Assembly: GCA_012932865.1 (NCBI GenBank)
Contig: SAXG01000107.1
Span: 39,287 to 103,286, forward strand
DNA length: 64,000 bases
Direction of reading: 5' to 3'
From: Amylostereum areolatum
Taxonomy: Eukaryota; Basidiomycota; Agaricomycetes; Russulales; Stereaceae
The position numbers and the translations under genes were made by a program. Positions within the stretch are counted from its first letter, which is position 1. Each line of letters starts with the position of its first letter. The notes under the pieces are model-generated. The model worked only from the letters and a program-made list of their open reading frames with translations, was not told where the DNA came from and did not search any database. Shown piece by piece: positions 1 to 11,142 of this stretch.

Positions 1-1307
1 CATACGTTTATTGGCATCGGCTTTCAAGGTGGTCGTCGTGTCGTAAGTGCTCTGCATATGGGTTCGCTTTCCAAGCCCAGAGCGTAGGCTCAATTGAGGG
101 ACCTTGGTTGGGTGCATCACGGAGCGTCCATCCCATGGAGCACCGTCGTCCTCTGACTCGGGCTGGGTTCAATGGTAGTTAGTATGCGCATTCTGAGAAA
201 AGGAGGAAACACATACAAAGGGGTACTTAACGGACACGATCAAGTTAATTGTTCGAATCTCAGTCGGCTTTGCTCCCTTGATCATCCCACCATCGACGCT
301 GTACTTCCAGAGGGTACCAACGGTCGCGTTGGGTTGCCTACAAACCGTAGGGGGAAGCTGCACAGGGTCCTTCCCCTGGTAAAGGAGATCAAAACGATCA
401 CTAGACACCACATATAAGTTCATTGCTCCTCTCGGAAGAAGCTGCTGGACGTACAGGCTGTCGATTCGCACTTTATACTCTTCCAGGTAGCATCGGTCCA
501 GAGATGATCGTATGTCCTCCATAACCTTGGACCACAGCGTGCTATCCTGACATTGCGGGATCTTGAATGCGAGGACTGCAGAAGTGCGTTCCGATTTTTT
601 TGCGTAATGGTTTAGTATGCTTGTACACTGTTCAAGAGACGTTATAGAATATGAGCCACCGTCGTAATAGATTTCACATACCTTGATCGAGTAGGACGCT
701 TCTTGAGTAGGAACTGTTCCTCGTCGACCACCCAGTCTACCCTTGGGCTTCTGAAGCTTGTGCAAAGGCCCGAGGTCGGCGCGAGCGGTGGCTTCAGCCT
801 CCCCCACCCGCTCTACAATATCTTGGGCCAGCCGTAAATTCTAATGTCCAAGATGAGTCAGAAGGTATCTACAACGCAGTTGAGACGGACCTTTCGCTGT
901 TCCTCCCTTTCCAGGGCATCGAGGGCAATGGTAGCCGGATAAACCGGGGGCACGCGAGCGCGGGGGTTCATAGGATGTTCAAGCGCCCTTGTCACCAGTG
1001 GCCCGACATCGTCTTCTGCCGATACAGTCATACCAAGTCAGTATTACACCCAGGTTGAGGAGTGAACGGACACACCAAATTCTTCACAGTCACCACAGAT
1101 GGGTTCGTCAAGGTGCTGATACACAGCGCCACAGGACTTGCACTGGCCGTGGTGTTCTACGTCCTGACCGGCCTCACGCGCCAAACACTTCGGACACCGG
1201 AACTCTGGTGCGTCGAGTGGGGCGATAGGCGCGAGACGAAACTTTTTCCCACATCCACGGCAGGTGCGAGGCTGGTGGGTGCTCGGGCGGTGATGACGAG
1301 GTAGCAT
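1..1307 (-). CDS. Zinc-ribbon protein, partial (continues beyond left edge)
   Basis: Spliced from four exons: 1307-1076, 1015-891, 840-238 and 162 to the edge. All junctions keep one frame with GT..AG borders. The start at 1307 gives a short basic leader followed by four CxxC pairs (CRGC, CPKC, CKSC, CGDC) within the first 80 residues, the spacing expected of two zinc ribbons. The rest (about 250 visible residues) is not recognised. A Cys-rich head of this kind precedes alpha-type kinase domains in some agaricomycete proteins, but any kinase domain would lie outside the window, so that is only a guess. The last intron (237-163) is the least certain because its donor GTGTCC is weak. The gene is incomplete at its 3' end. 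Confidence 0.6.
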
Positions 1308-1749
1308 GGTCTGTAGGTGGAGAGATCGAAAGTCGAGTTGTTAGCGGAAATACCTGAGGGCCATTTATATAGAATCGCAATTGCCACCACCGGTAAACCT
1401 GCTGTGCGTGCCATATCCAGAGGCCACAGTGAGTAAATAAACCTACAATGAGATTGCCTTTCCTTTGAAGACAGTGGCGTGAGTGGCACTTCTAGAGGCT
1501 TCGACGGACGGTGTGGCAAGTATTAGTGTTGTCGCCCAATTGCATGCCAAGATCGGATGTGGATGTTATTGGACGCTTTGCCGCAGAGAACGCGACCGAC
1601 ATTGTCACAACGTGCGACGCACGAGCGTACCATGTCTGTCGCGTAAAGCGGGAGCACATTGACCCATTCACCCATGAAATTGCTCAGATGTGTCGAACGT
1701 GGAGGGCTATGTGCGACGATATACGATGAGTTTATTTTCCCGTACGGAA

Positions 1750-2479
1750 AGCAGACGCGTGCTGACCATCGATCTACTGCTCCGTTCCCCCCGCGTGCAT
1801 CCTCGTCTATATCTGCGGCCGTGGTGTCGAGGTCGAGGAGTTCGGGGTCATTTTCTTGGAGGTACTTGTAGAACTCGGGGTCCTTCTCCGCAAGCTTAGA
1901 GAGCTCCTCCATGTGCAGTGCGCCCTCGTCATCTACAGCCGTGTGAGAGGCGGAATAATTAATGATCGAGAGAACACACCATCAAGATTGTCCACAGACG
2001 CGAACACGTCGTCGTCTTCGCGGTCCATGTCCTCGTCCTCGTCTTCACCCGCCGAGTCCTGCAGAAGTAATCGAGAACGACAAAGGGCATGACTGGACCA
2101 AGTCGCGCACTTCCTCGTCGGCGTCGTTCTCCATGAAGCCGCCTCCTAGAAGTCATTCGCAGACATGCCCTTGAATCTAGCCCCGAGTTATGAGCAGCAC
2201 GTCTAAACAAGACAATAGCGTACCCTTTCGACCCCTTCTCCACCTCGCCCTCCTCGCCCTCTTCGTCATCCTCGCCCTCTTCGTCATCCTCGCCCTCTTC
2301 GTCATCCTCGCCTCCATCGTTGTCGGCATGTTCCCGGTCTTTGCCCTTCACACCTTCCCCGCGTGCTTCCTCTCGATTTTCTTCTTGATCTGCTGGTGCT
2401 TTCGCCGCGTCTGGATCTTGTTCTGAAGCTGTCCGCTCCATGCAAACTTGCGCGTTGCTTTTGTGGGTTTTTTTGCCAT
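1750..2479 (-). pseudogene. noc2: 5' fragment of NOC2 (nucleolar complex protein 2)
   Basis: The start at 2479 is in good context (ACACCATGG). It opens with the hallmark NOC2 head (KATRKFAWSGQL ... RRKHQQIKKK), then an acidic stretch of DDEEGE repeats, a piece matching DFLGGGF, and the conserved KDPEFYKYLQENDPELLD segment (about 1830-1890). NOC2 acts in pre-60S ribosome assembly and export and is normally 600-750 residues. Here the similarity stops at about 1790 and nothing of the large C-terminal helical domain follows on either strand. At least two frame changes occur: one near 2360 after the basic head, and one in DFLGGGF near 2150, where a C seems missing and a TAG results. A small intron (about 1975-1920) is still recognisable. 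I read it as a truncated, non-functional copy. Confidence 0.8.
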
Positions 2480-3450
2480 GGTGTAGCGGTGAAGTGGAAG
2501 AGGAGTGAGGAAGGTGCAGGACCCAGGCGCGTGAAATTCCGCTTTTCGACTTCGAGGCTTCGCGGAAGACGGTTTGGTTTTTTACTTGGACACCTAACTT
2601 GGCCTAACCTGTCGGGCCAAATCAGGTACAAGTTACCGGAGGGAGGATAGACTGGGTTGGGCATAGGGGCTGACACGGGGGTGCGGGGACAGGTTGGGAC
2701 TTTGGGACGAGGTGTCCCAAAGCTCTGATTGGCTGGCCCACGCCCTCCGACGGCGTCCCCCATCTACAGCCTCTTCTCACCCATCGCCCACTTCCGCGCT
2801 TCGTCCTCCACTCACACGGCCGAATACGCGTCCACGGATAAAACGAAGACATGGCTCCGCCGCCAGCATTCCGGACTTCACGCGTGAAGGGGCAAGTGCT
2901 TACTCGTCGTGCAGTCGCCCTTCGCAGCATATAGGGACGCGCTCTCCGCGGGAGATCGGGTGCGCACATATGAACCTGCATCGCGTGTGAGTATTTAGTT
3001 CCTCTCGCTCTCGAAACATCCTCACCTGGAACAGGCAAGCCCTACGACGCGGCTACTCCGCGCTCGCCAACCCCCACACCAACCTCGACTCCGTGCTCGC
3101 GTGTGCTCGAGCTCGCGTCTTGCGCGCGCGAGGGCCTCGGACCATGTATCCTGGCAATGTTTGCATCTGCAACGACGTTCGAGAATGAACAAAGGTCAGC
3201 GCGAGCGCAACGAACGACGATGGGGGCACGCACGAATAAATATACGAACACCCCGCGAGGATCTGGAGTGCGTGCGCGGTGAGGTTCTCGATCGGAGGTG
3301 CCACGAAATCGGGACTCACTCCTCTGTTTTTGTGTAGATCGAAGTGGTGCACGGCGGTGCCGCGCGTTGGTGGAGCTGTCAGGGGTGTATGGCGGAATGA
3401 ATAAGGGGGTTCGGAACGCGCTGGTTGGAAGATGGATGGAGAAGTGGGTG
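2480..3450. other. No confident gene between the NOC2 and eEF1B-gamma fragments
   Basis: This stretch may include the old NOC2 promoter. Short open frames exist on both strands, for example from the ATG at 2851, but none has a recognisable domain, splice structure or codon pattern that sets it apart from its shadows. I see no tRNA, repeat or terminal inverted repeat here. Confidence 0.4.
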
Positions 3451-3452
3451 CA

Positions 3453-3716
3453 TCCCGCAAATACCTCTTCAGCTCGATGGGTGTTCTCCGCAAGACCGAC
3501 GACTCCATCATCACCGGCACCCTCATTGCACGCGGGCAAGACATCAAGCCTATCGTTGAAGTTGCTCCCGACTTCGAGAGCTACGAGTACAAGCGCCTCG
3601 ACCTCGACGACGAGGATGACAAGAATTTCTTCGAGACCGCTCTTGCTTGGGATCTCGAGATCGATTGCAAGGCGTGGATGGATGGCAAGAACGTGCAACG
3701 CGAATTCCTCTCCTCC
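3453..3716 (+). pseudogene. 3' fragment of translation elongation factor 1-gamma (eEF1B-gamma)
   Basis: An uninterrupted frame encodes about 87 residues of the conserved C-terminal domain of eEF1B-gamma. It runs from ASRKYLFSSMGVL through RGQDIKPIVEVAPD and ESYEYKRLD to ALAWDLEIDCKAWMDGKN. The parent protein is about 420 residues and carries an N-terminal GST-like domain; no part of it is present upstream on either strand. After GKN the frame diverges into an Arg/Thr/Pro-rich tail instead of the usual Phe-Lys end, so the natural stop is lost as well. No donor or acceptor upstream links it to a longer gene. This is a captured or left-behind 3' piece, and the reading frame itself is intact. Confidence 0.8.
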
Positions 3717-4037
3717 ACAGCTCGCACCCCCCCCTCCACCGTTCGACATGCACGTTAACCCTTCTTGCATTAAGCAGGGTGGATGACTCTTTTCAGTCTC
3801 GCCCCCTGGTCATTTGCGCGCAGCGGGACCATGTGCATCGCCATCGCCGCCACCTAGCCTGCGCCTTTCTTTCCCTCACATTCTCGGCTCTCGCAGAGGA
3901 CGGTTTACCTCCTTCAAACTTGCCTCTCTCATCGGTTAACGTACTCCTTCACCTTCACCTACGCACACCTCCAGCGCTCCGAAGATAAACGGCTCCGAAG
4001 GAGGTGCGCGCTTTTCATATAGTCTCCCCATCACTTT

Positions 4038-4646
4038 CCTCGCCACCCCTTCCGCAATACAGCGTTCGTTGCCATCGTCGTCGTTCTCGGTGTTGTCTTT
4101 GTTCTTGCCCTCGTTGGCGTTTTCCTCCTTCAATTTTAGGAACCCAACCACCATGAACGCGAACGCCGTCGCAAGTTCTCCATCCGCCGAAAGAGGCCAC
4201 ACGATCGGCACACCCCCTACCCATCGGTCTGCACGACCCAGAAGCCCCCGTCTACGGATCGCGACGACGACTGGGATAGCGGAGACGAGATGACCGCCGT
4301 CGACCACGACAGCGTCAGCATGGGCTCCGCCCTCGGTGGCAAACGGCCGATCATCATTGTCGAGCCAGACGACAAAGGCACCATTGAAGGCCTGTCCGCA
4401 TCGCCGATGCAAGTCACTCCCTCTGGAAGTCCGCGTGCGGTGACATACAGCGACCCATTCGAAGGTCCAGGAGATCTTTCCCACAGAGATACAACAGTGC
4501 CTCTAGCGTGGCAAGCCGCGATACGCGCAATCCAGCTCAAGGAGCCCCGGGTTTTTTGGACGGGACCAAGTTCAAAGAGGATGTTTAATACCCTCGACTT
4601 CGATCTTCGTCTAGTGGATGGCCCTTCCTTCTTTCGACTCGGCTGA
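4038..4646 (+). pseudogene. Remnant of a single-pass membrane protein gene
   Basis: In one frame there is a clear hydrophobic helix (about 4068-4136, VAIVVVLGVVFVLALVGVFL), then an in-frame TAG at 4137. Directly after comes a strongly basic juxtamembrane stretch (HERERRRKFSIRRKRPHDRH) and an acidic, Ser/Pro-rich cytoplasmic-type tail ending at the stop near 4644. The basic patch on one side of the helix fits the positive-inside rule, so the single stop probably interrupts a once continuous protein. A hidden intron with acceptor TTTTAG at 4139 is the alternative. No ATG or signal peptide could be placed upstream and the family is not recognised. Confidence 0.45.
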
Positions 4647-4970
4647 GACAATGCCTGGGGCCTTGAGGTCTGATATGATAGGTACGACACGTCGGATACT
4701 TACTCCCACTCTGTACTCTGTCATTTACTCTGTATCTTCTTCCGTTGTATTTATGCTTGTCGCCCGTTGTACTGTACTGTATCGGCACACAATTACGACA
4801 ACGACATCCTGAAGCGTTTGTACGATTATGTTACTACGATATACCATTGCACATACTATGCCTCCACATCTACGTCCATCGGTGTTACAGCTTCGACATC
4901 GATCGCCTGTGTCTTCCGCCTCCTCTTCCTCTTCTTTCTCCTTGTCTTTACCCTTTGTCTTTAGCAGCGC

Positions 4971-5590
4971 CTACTCTTTTGCCCGTCCTCGCGCCCGGAC
5001 ACGACCTCTTTTCGGTTTTGCAGGGGCCTTCTCTACCTCCTCCTCTTCTTCTTCCTTGGTCTTGCTCGCCGCGGCACTCCGCCCCCGCGCTTTCGTGGTG
5101 CACCCCCTCTTCGCAGGTCCCCCGGATCCCACATCATCTTGGTCCACATCGTTATCCCCATCGAAGTACTCGTTCCTCGCCGCCACACCGGACTTCCTCT
5201 CTTCTCGCGGATGCCGATGGTGATGCGCTGGAGGGATGCCGCCGAATTCTGGTTCTCGACCTTGCCCGTGAGCGGCGGGTGCAGCTTCCATACGGAGTCC
5301 TCGAAGAACGAATCGTACACGGTTGCAGGAAGTTCGTCCGGGACTTCGACGACGACGAGCACGGCGGTTTCATAAGTCCAACGACGTTCTTGAGCGTGTA
5401 CCCGCCGCCACCCACGACGAGGAGCGGGACGTCGAACGTGCGCACGTGGTTCACGCACTCGCCGTGCGCGGCGATGGACAGGTTGAACGCGCCGAGGCAA
5501 TCAAGGCCGAGCGAGTCGGCACCGCACTGGAGCGTGATGCTCGTCGGCCTGAAGTGGTCGAGGCCAGATCGGATGCCGCCTCAACTTATT
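4971..5590 (-). pseudogene. 3' fragment of a class I histone deacetylase (HOS2/RPD3 type)
   Basis: Reading leftward from about 5590: [44 protein letters not shown], then after a frame change WTYETAVLV ... [17 protein letters not shown], and after a second frame change a low-complexity Glu/Lys/Arg tail ending at 4971. These are the last third of a class I deacetylase: the QCGADSL and GGGGYT active-site loops and the conserved LHP..K.ENQN segment. The N-terminal ~280 residues, with the catalytic His pair and the zinc-binding Asp/His, are absent upstream. Frame breaks fall just before WTYET (about 5375) and after REK (about 5215). It cannot encode a working enzyme. Confidence 0.8.
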
Positions 5591-5714
5591 GTATACTACT
5601 TATTGTTGTTGCCGTGTTGGAGGCCACTGCGCATGGGCTGGCGTCATATAAACTCGGGACTTCTCTCTCTCACAAACTCGAACGTCCTCCCTTTTCTTTC
5701 TTGGCGCTATTGTC

Positions 5715-7348
5715 ATGAGTGTCCCTTCTCCTTCCCTTCGTTCGGGCTCTCGTCGGCCCAGCAACAATCCCAACGGGGCGAATGGCCTTGGGAAGCAAAG
5801 CATCTGTGCGTATTCCATCCACGCTTCTATTCGCCTTGCTAATCGTTCTCCAGTGAAACAATATCCTGACCTCCCCGAGATCATCCAAGGACATCTTAAC
5901 GACAATGTCAGAGTCAAGGATCTTCCGGAGATCTTGCTGGACGAAAATGACATCACAATCTCGTACGTTGTCGTGTCTATCCATGGGTTCCCTATTTTTC
6001 TTACATCTATTATCTTAGGCTGAGTAGTATTGAACGTATCATGCGTCAAATGCGTGCCAGTGGCCGGATCGTCACAGCCAGGACGAGCACGCTCCCGGCA
6101 GCTCAAGCAGCCGCAGAAATTATAGGTGCTCTTGAGGACGACCCCCTGGGGCGGCATGGTTCAAGGGCGGTGATCGAGACGTTGAAGGAAAAGGGTGTCC
6201 ATCTTAAAAGGTGCGTAATCATTGAGCTTCTCGTCCAAAAATCTGTGAGTTGATATGGGGCTTTTAGAGCGTTTGTACTCAACGTTCTTCGTACACTCAA
6301 TCCAGACGCCGTGGCGGCCCGCCATCCGCGGACACGTAGGGTGCACCAGAGTGCGCTCTGGTCTGCGGGGCCAGACGAAGAATGGTGCATGGACGGGCAT
6401 GAGAAGCTCGCGTTGTCTATGAGGTTAAGCATATTTGGCAACTCGGACAAGTACAGCAGGAAGGAGCTGCGACTACGTGCAGTCCCTAGCGCCAATGGGC
6501 GGAATCCTATGGTTCCTGTCGCAGTCCATGTTGAGACAATGCATAAAGCGGGAGGTAAGCTACATCTATATCATCATTTTCCAATCACTGACATGTTCTC
6601 CTGCGCGTGTGCGGCACTACAGGATGCCCCATGCAGAGCACTAGTGATATGGGCACCAAAAACGGCCCCATCGGTTCGATGCAAACCAATCTTCGGTGCG
6701 TTGTATGTGGTTGATACCGAAAGCATTGAATGACTCTTCTCAGCGTCCGGTTTGCGCCGGCTCTAGATCCACGCACCTTCCCCCCTCACGTGTATACAAA
6801 AAGCATCTACAACATTACACGGGAAAGGGCGTGGCGGCCCCTCTTCGAGAAGGTGCTCGCGAACATCGAGTTCAAATGGAAAGCTGGACAAGTAGGTGCG
6901 GGCTTTCATCCGGAAGATCCCATTCACGAGTACGTTTTATTTTCAACATCCAACCGCGACTGTTTTGTTAACAGCGAGCAGTGGTGTTGCGTACTGGCTG
7001 TGGGGAAAGATCGTCCAAGAACATCTTGACGCGTACGTGGTCCGTCATGGTAAACATCGCGTTCGGAAGCAAAAGCGGGTAGCGATGCCTACGGGTGGTC
7101 GGCGAAAGGATTTTTACAATCATCCTGAATGGTGGGGTGGTCACCGTTGTCTGATTCCTATCCCTCAGCCTACACTAGATCGTCTCAAGGCCCAGTTTGT
7201 AGATGAGAAGCTGTTCCAGTTTGGCTCTGACGAGATGGTTCAATTCGCGTCATCCTTGTATGCCCGCATCGGTAGCCCGAAGGTTAGCGTCAAGAGGGGT
7301 TGGAAGATCTTCGCACTCATGATGGCGGAGTACTACGAGCACGTATAG
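5715..7348 (+). CDS. Integrase-core (rve-type) protein with introns
   Basis: Seven exons (5715-5805, 5854-5962, 6019-6210, 6268-6554, 6623-6695, 6744-6929, 6982-7348) splice to 434 residues without a break. The N-terminal third is helical and HTH-like (LSSIERIMRQMRASGR). The core shows the retroviral-integrase pattern: Asp173 in CMDGHEKL, a following DKYSRKEL strand, Asp235 in SDMGTKNG, and Glu278 in TRERAWRPL. Asp235 and Glu278 are 42 residues apart. After it come WLWGKIVQEHLDAY and a basic KHRVRKQKR patch. Such DDE proteins descend from transposases or integrases. I see no terminal inverted repeats or target duplication around it, and the six introns and intact frame suggest a host-resident, possibly domesticated gene. 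The last acceptor could lie 3 nt earlier. Confidence 0.8.
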
Positions 7349-8733
7349 GTCACTGTTGTTGTTTTTAATGTTATCCATGGAACTTTGATATGCTTTGCGT
7401 GTTCGAGACACAATGAATCTGGACCGAGCGGTGTGCTAAATATTATTTGAGCGTGATCATGCATACTACGTGCTCTAAATACTCCAAACACAATCCCACC
7501 ACGGTCTGGACACCACGACTCGACAAACTGCACCTCTTTTCGCATGTCCGAGAGACTCCGAGTCCACCTGCTCATCTGGCACGCCCCCATTCTCCAACCG
7601 CCGTCCATGCATGCGTAGCGGCAACGAAGTCGACGCCGAACTGGCGCACGTCCTGTGCAAACGTCTGTATATAGTCCTGCGTCGAACCACGAACGATGTG
7701 ATGCGCACGTATTTGAATGAGCACGGAGGCGTGTAGGGCTATGGTTTCTCTTTTCCTCCCTTCTCCGGCCTTTCTCCGCTCCTCTTGGCGCGTTGTTATC
7801 TCGCACGACTCGCCTCCTCGGCGGGTGGGAGCGCGACCCCGAGCTGACCTTCATCGCCCCCCGTGAATGGCCAGCATTGAGTGTTCATTGTGCGTCTCGC
7901 GACGGCCGATCGAGTACCCGCTGCCCGTAACGAGCCCAACGAGTGTTGCGCGCACACCCTGGAGTCGGATCTCAAGTGTGGGCCATCAAGCGGTTACATG
8001 GCTTGTGCATTATCCGTAATTTTGGATGTAATCGTCGCCGCTGCTCGAGAAAAGGAGACAGGGCATTTGGACGGCGCCAGCTCAAGACCGGGCCATCAAG
8101 ACGGGATGATACTTAGCTTCGCCGCCCGAATGCAGGGCGAAATCGGCCCCAGTGAGCGTGTCCTTCTTCAGGGGGACACCGCGCCGGTGACAAGATCCCC
8201 AATGAGCTCCCGATGCGCTCTTCCAGTGCGGCCAGGCGCGGGCGGGCTTCTTCGTTCGTAATTGTGGTGTTTCCCGAAACGGCTCGGGGAGGATCTCCAC
8301 GCAGCGCAAGAACGGGAAGGCGGGACGCGAGGAAGGACGCGGGGGAGTGCACGTTGCGAGTCCGTGAGCGTGTTTGGGCTGGTCGAGGGCAAAGATGGGG
8401 AATTAGGTTGGGCGCGGCGGCGTTCGCGCGGGAATGAGGTCGAGGGCGCGATGAGGGACCCGTCAAGGGCGGGAAAGGGTGCGTATTGGGGCGGGGAGCA
8501 GAGGCAGGGGCGGATTGGCGCGAAACCGGGAGCGCGATGAGCGTGAGGACGAGGGGGTTTGGGCGCGAGGGACTTGTTGCCTCGTTGTTCCCGGACACCT
8601 GACAAGGACTTACCAGAGTTGTCAGGCCTTGTCAGGGCTTATACGACTTACCTGGCACTTATCTTCCCCATTGCTACATGTCATCCGAGATAAATGAGGC
8701 GAGAAATACAATAGATAAAGTGGAGAGACTGAT
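7349..8733. other. Intergenic, no confident gene; possible decayed coding on minus strand
   Basis: Several minus-strand stretches look coding for 30-45 residues in one frame and then lose it: about 7590-7710 reading STQDYIQTFAQDVRQFG, and about 8110-8250 reading ADFALHSGGEAKYHPVL. They could be further gene fragments like those at 1.7-5.6 kb, but I could not assign them to families. No RNA gene or repeat was seen. Confidence 0.3.
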
Positions 8734-9456
8734 TTACGGAGGGACAGTGGCCGGAGGGAACGGCGAACGGGGTGGCCAAGCCGGAGGGAACAATAGCAAA
8801 CCGGCCGATTTCAACCTGAAGGTTAGGGAACACCCTATACGTGCCTTTGCACCACCCGCCTTCTTGTCGCCTTTGCTTTTCTTCGCCGGGCCAGCAGCAA
8901 CATCATCGTCCGCCTTTCTCTTCTTGGAACTGCTCGCTGCCTTCCCACCGCTCGGAATCCCAATGGCACTCGTGTCCCTACCTTGGCTCTTCTTCGTTCC
9001 CCCGCGCTTCTTCGTTGCTGCATCCTCTTGCTCCCTCTTCGCTTTCGCTTCTTCAAGCTTGAACTCTTTCTTCAACTCCCTCTCCAGGCGTGCAATATGA
9101 TCAGGAACCTTGAGGGTTGTTCCAGAGCCGAACGCGGCCAAAAGCTGCTTCTTGGCCGCCGCCTTCGTCTTCAACGGCTTCAAGCCGTAATGGAGGAGCT
9201 GTGCACAGTAGAAGTGCTCTGTTTCGTCCTTGTGCGGCGGGTGTATTGGCGCTGGCGGCTGTCTCTTCGCCACGGTGCCCTTCTTCGTAAGAACAGGGCC
9301 TGGCTCTGCGTAGGTCAGGAGGCGATAGAGGTGAGAGTAGTCTGCACGTGTGTGACGGTGCGGTTGGGGAGTGCTGGTGGTGACAACTTCGACGTAGAGC
9401 CCAAGTGATCCATAGAAAAAGATATTATCGTGCGTGACGGGGGCAGCAAACGTCAT
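8734..9456 (-). CDS. Conserved fungal hypothetical protein, Lys-rich
   Basis: A single open frame, taken from the ATG at 9456 (MTFAAPVTHD), encodes about 240 residues; an upstream ATG at 9528 is in frame but less likely. The conserved-looking part is LLTYAEPGPVLTKKGTVAK, HKDETEHFYCAQLLHYGLKP and KKQLLAAFGSGTTLKVPDHI, which I associate with uncharacterised agaricomycete proteins. It is followed by a charged coiled-coil-like helix (about residues 130-170) and a Lys/Ala-rich nuclear-type tail (SSKKRKADDD, AKKSKGDKK). The last 30 residues are Pro-rich and may be read-through of a missed intron. It is divergent from the gene at 9902, so the two probably share a promoter region. Function unknown. 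Confidence 0.65.
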   Translation of the reverse strand: MTFAAPVTHDNIFFYGSLGLYVEVVTTSTPQPHRHTRADYSHLYRLLTYAEPGPVLTKKGTVAKRQPPAPIHPPHKDETEHFYCAQLLHYGLKPLKTKAAAKKQLLAAFGSGTTLKVPDHIARLERELKKEFKLEEAKAKREQEDAATKKRGGTKKSQGRDTSAIGIPSGGKAASSSKKRKADDDVAAGPAKKSKGDKKAGGAKARIGCSLTFRLKSAGLLLFPPAWPPRSPFPPATVPP

Positions 9457-9901
9457 AGTGAGTAGTACAGGATCGCCGGCGACACTGATGAGTGACAGCT
9501 GTGTGGCAAAGAATGTGGCAAAGTTCAAACCAAGTTCAATTTCAACTTCAAACCCGAGTCCGAATCAAATCGGCACGTGGTGGGAACTTTCCGTTCGCGT
9601 TCAAAGTAAGCGCCGGGTTAAACCTTCTTCATCTTGTTGACGTTGCGTTCAACCCTTTCTCGTGCAATTTACCTATGGCATACCCGATTCGGAGCGTTTT
9701 TATGGTCAGGGTGTATCATGGTCGCGTCGACGGAAGTCCAGCCATTATCCGCCATTGGCAAAGTCGATGCCACTGTGGCGGCTGGCCACTGACTTGGGTG
9801 GCAAATATTCCATTGTTCCTCCACAATGAAAAGATATATAAGGTCCCATCGCAAGTCAGCCAACGTTATATCCCCTACCTCCTCTCCCCTCGGGTTACAA
9901 C
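9457..9901. other. Divergent promoter region between two hypothetical genes
   Basis: A 445-nt intergenic interval separates two genes transcribed outward. Besides the TATA box listed separately I see no gene or repeat in it. Confidence 0.5.
9835..9841 (+). promoter_or_regulatory. TATA box upstream of the gene at 9902
   Basis: A TATATAA heptamer lies about 60 nt upstream of the ATG and is followed by a short leader that is CT-rich near the start codon, a good fit for a fungal core promoter. Confidence 0.5.
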
Positions 9902-10811
9902 ATGAACAACCGCTATTCTGACGACGAATTCCCCACTGGCACTCGCCAGAGACGTGGGCGGCGCGCCTATGATGATGAGCACGACGATGGAACCTACGCG
10001 GACCCCCATGGAGTATACGTAGGCGCACCTGACGATGATGGAGACGATGCGGATTACACCGAACCTTCGAAAGGGAAACGCAAGCGCAAGGCCAAGAAAC
10101 AGCCTTCCACGAAGAAGAAATCCCAAGACTCTGCGACACAGCCCCGGACTATTAACAATGTATGTCTTCACAATTACAGCGTTGGACACATCCGACTTAC
10201 CGACGTACCATAGGGCCCAACGGACTGGATGATGGGACGATTCGACCTTGCCCTGCCTTCCCGCTTCCCTCAAGGGAATGCAATCGCAGTTCACGCGTCT
10301 CGTCCTCGAGATGGCGCCCCCGTACAACGGAACTGGGAAGCACTATTGGTTCAAGTTTGATTTTGGGTTTATGTGGGGAATCGCGCGGTGCAACGCGTCG
10401 AATATGTCCGGTGTTGGGCAGCCATTCATATGGCGCGGTTTCGTCGATGAAGACCAGATGGCGTTCGGCAACGGGTGCACGGGCACGCTTGTCAACAATT
10501 CTCGAGGACAGATCACGTTTTCCGTTTGCGGAAACGTGTTTGGGAGGTCAGGCTTGAAGTGCCAAGGTGTGCTAGAGGTGGGGACGGCGGACACGGTGTA
10601 TTGGATGGATCATCCCAAGTATTGGAAACGGCTCTTCCGAGGTATCAACGAGAGGGAGCGGGCGAGACAGGAAATGATGGCCTCCGGTACTGGGGGAAAG
10701 AACCGCGCAATGGCACAACCGTATGCGGATACTCCGGATCCGATATGGGATACGCCAGTGGACGACCCGGAGAGGATTTACGAGGGTCGTCTTCCCTCCG
10801 ACACAGACTAG
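9902..10811 (+). CDS. Hypothetical protein with acidic/basic N-terminus
   Basis: Two exons, 9902-10159 and 10275-10811, give 264 residues. The donor GTATGT is clear. I chose the acceptor CTCAAG at 10274, preceded by a long pyrimidine tract, because it alone keeps the second exon in frame; a nearer acceptor at 10215 leads to a stop. The N-terminus alternates Asp/Glu-rich and Lys/Arg-rich blocks (KGKRKRKAKKQ) and looks disordered and nuclear. The second exon is globular, with two conserved Cys and aromatic patches (HYWFKFDFGFMWG, TVYWMDHPKYWKRLFRG). No known family was recognised. Confidence 0.65.
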
Positions 10812-11142
10812 AGCGAGGGCCAAACTTGAAGATGTTATGACAGGTGGCGAGGGTGAGGAAAGGCGGGAACTTGAACGGCTATGGTCAACATTGAGTCGGC
10901 GACCGCGAATAGACGTAGGAAAATCATAACCAAGACATCTCGGATATTTTGCGTATACACACTGTACAATCCTACCTAGAAGATAGGCATAACAATGACT
11001 TCTTGGATGAAAAGTTGGAAGACCACCGATGCCGCGGAGATACAGTCAGCCGACGGCAAAGACGAGGGAACGAAGGAATGGCAAACATTGTTTGAGTCAA
11101 GACAGTAGTAAGCAACCTTGTACTTAGACCGCCTTCCCTTGA
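10812..11142. other. Convergent intergenic spacer
   Basis: A 330-nt gap between the 3' ends of the 9902 gene and the helicase gene. No gene, RNA or repeat was seen. Confidence 0.4.

Noticed and set aside
240..262. Possible tRNA B-box-like sequence GTTCGAATC
   Set aside because: No A-box, cloverleaf or acceptor stem can be built around it, and it lies inside a coding exon on the minus strand. I found no credible tRNA or rRNA gene in the window.
4745..5842. A 365-codon plus-strand open frame
   Set aside because: It is the antisense of the histone deacetylase fragment and its low-complexity tail; the Ser/Pro/Leu-rich translation has no domain and no splice logic.
10159..10274. Frameshift in the gene at 9902-10811
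   Set aside because: Choosing the pyrimidine-rich acceptor at 10274 instead of the nearer AG at 10215 restores a single frame, so no indel is needed.
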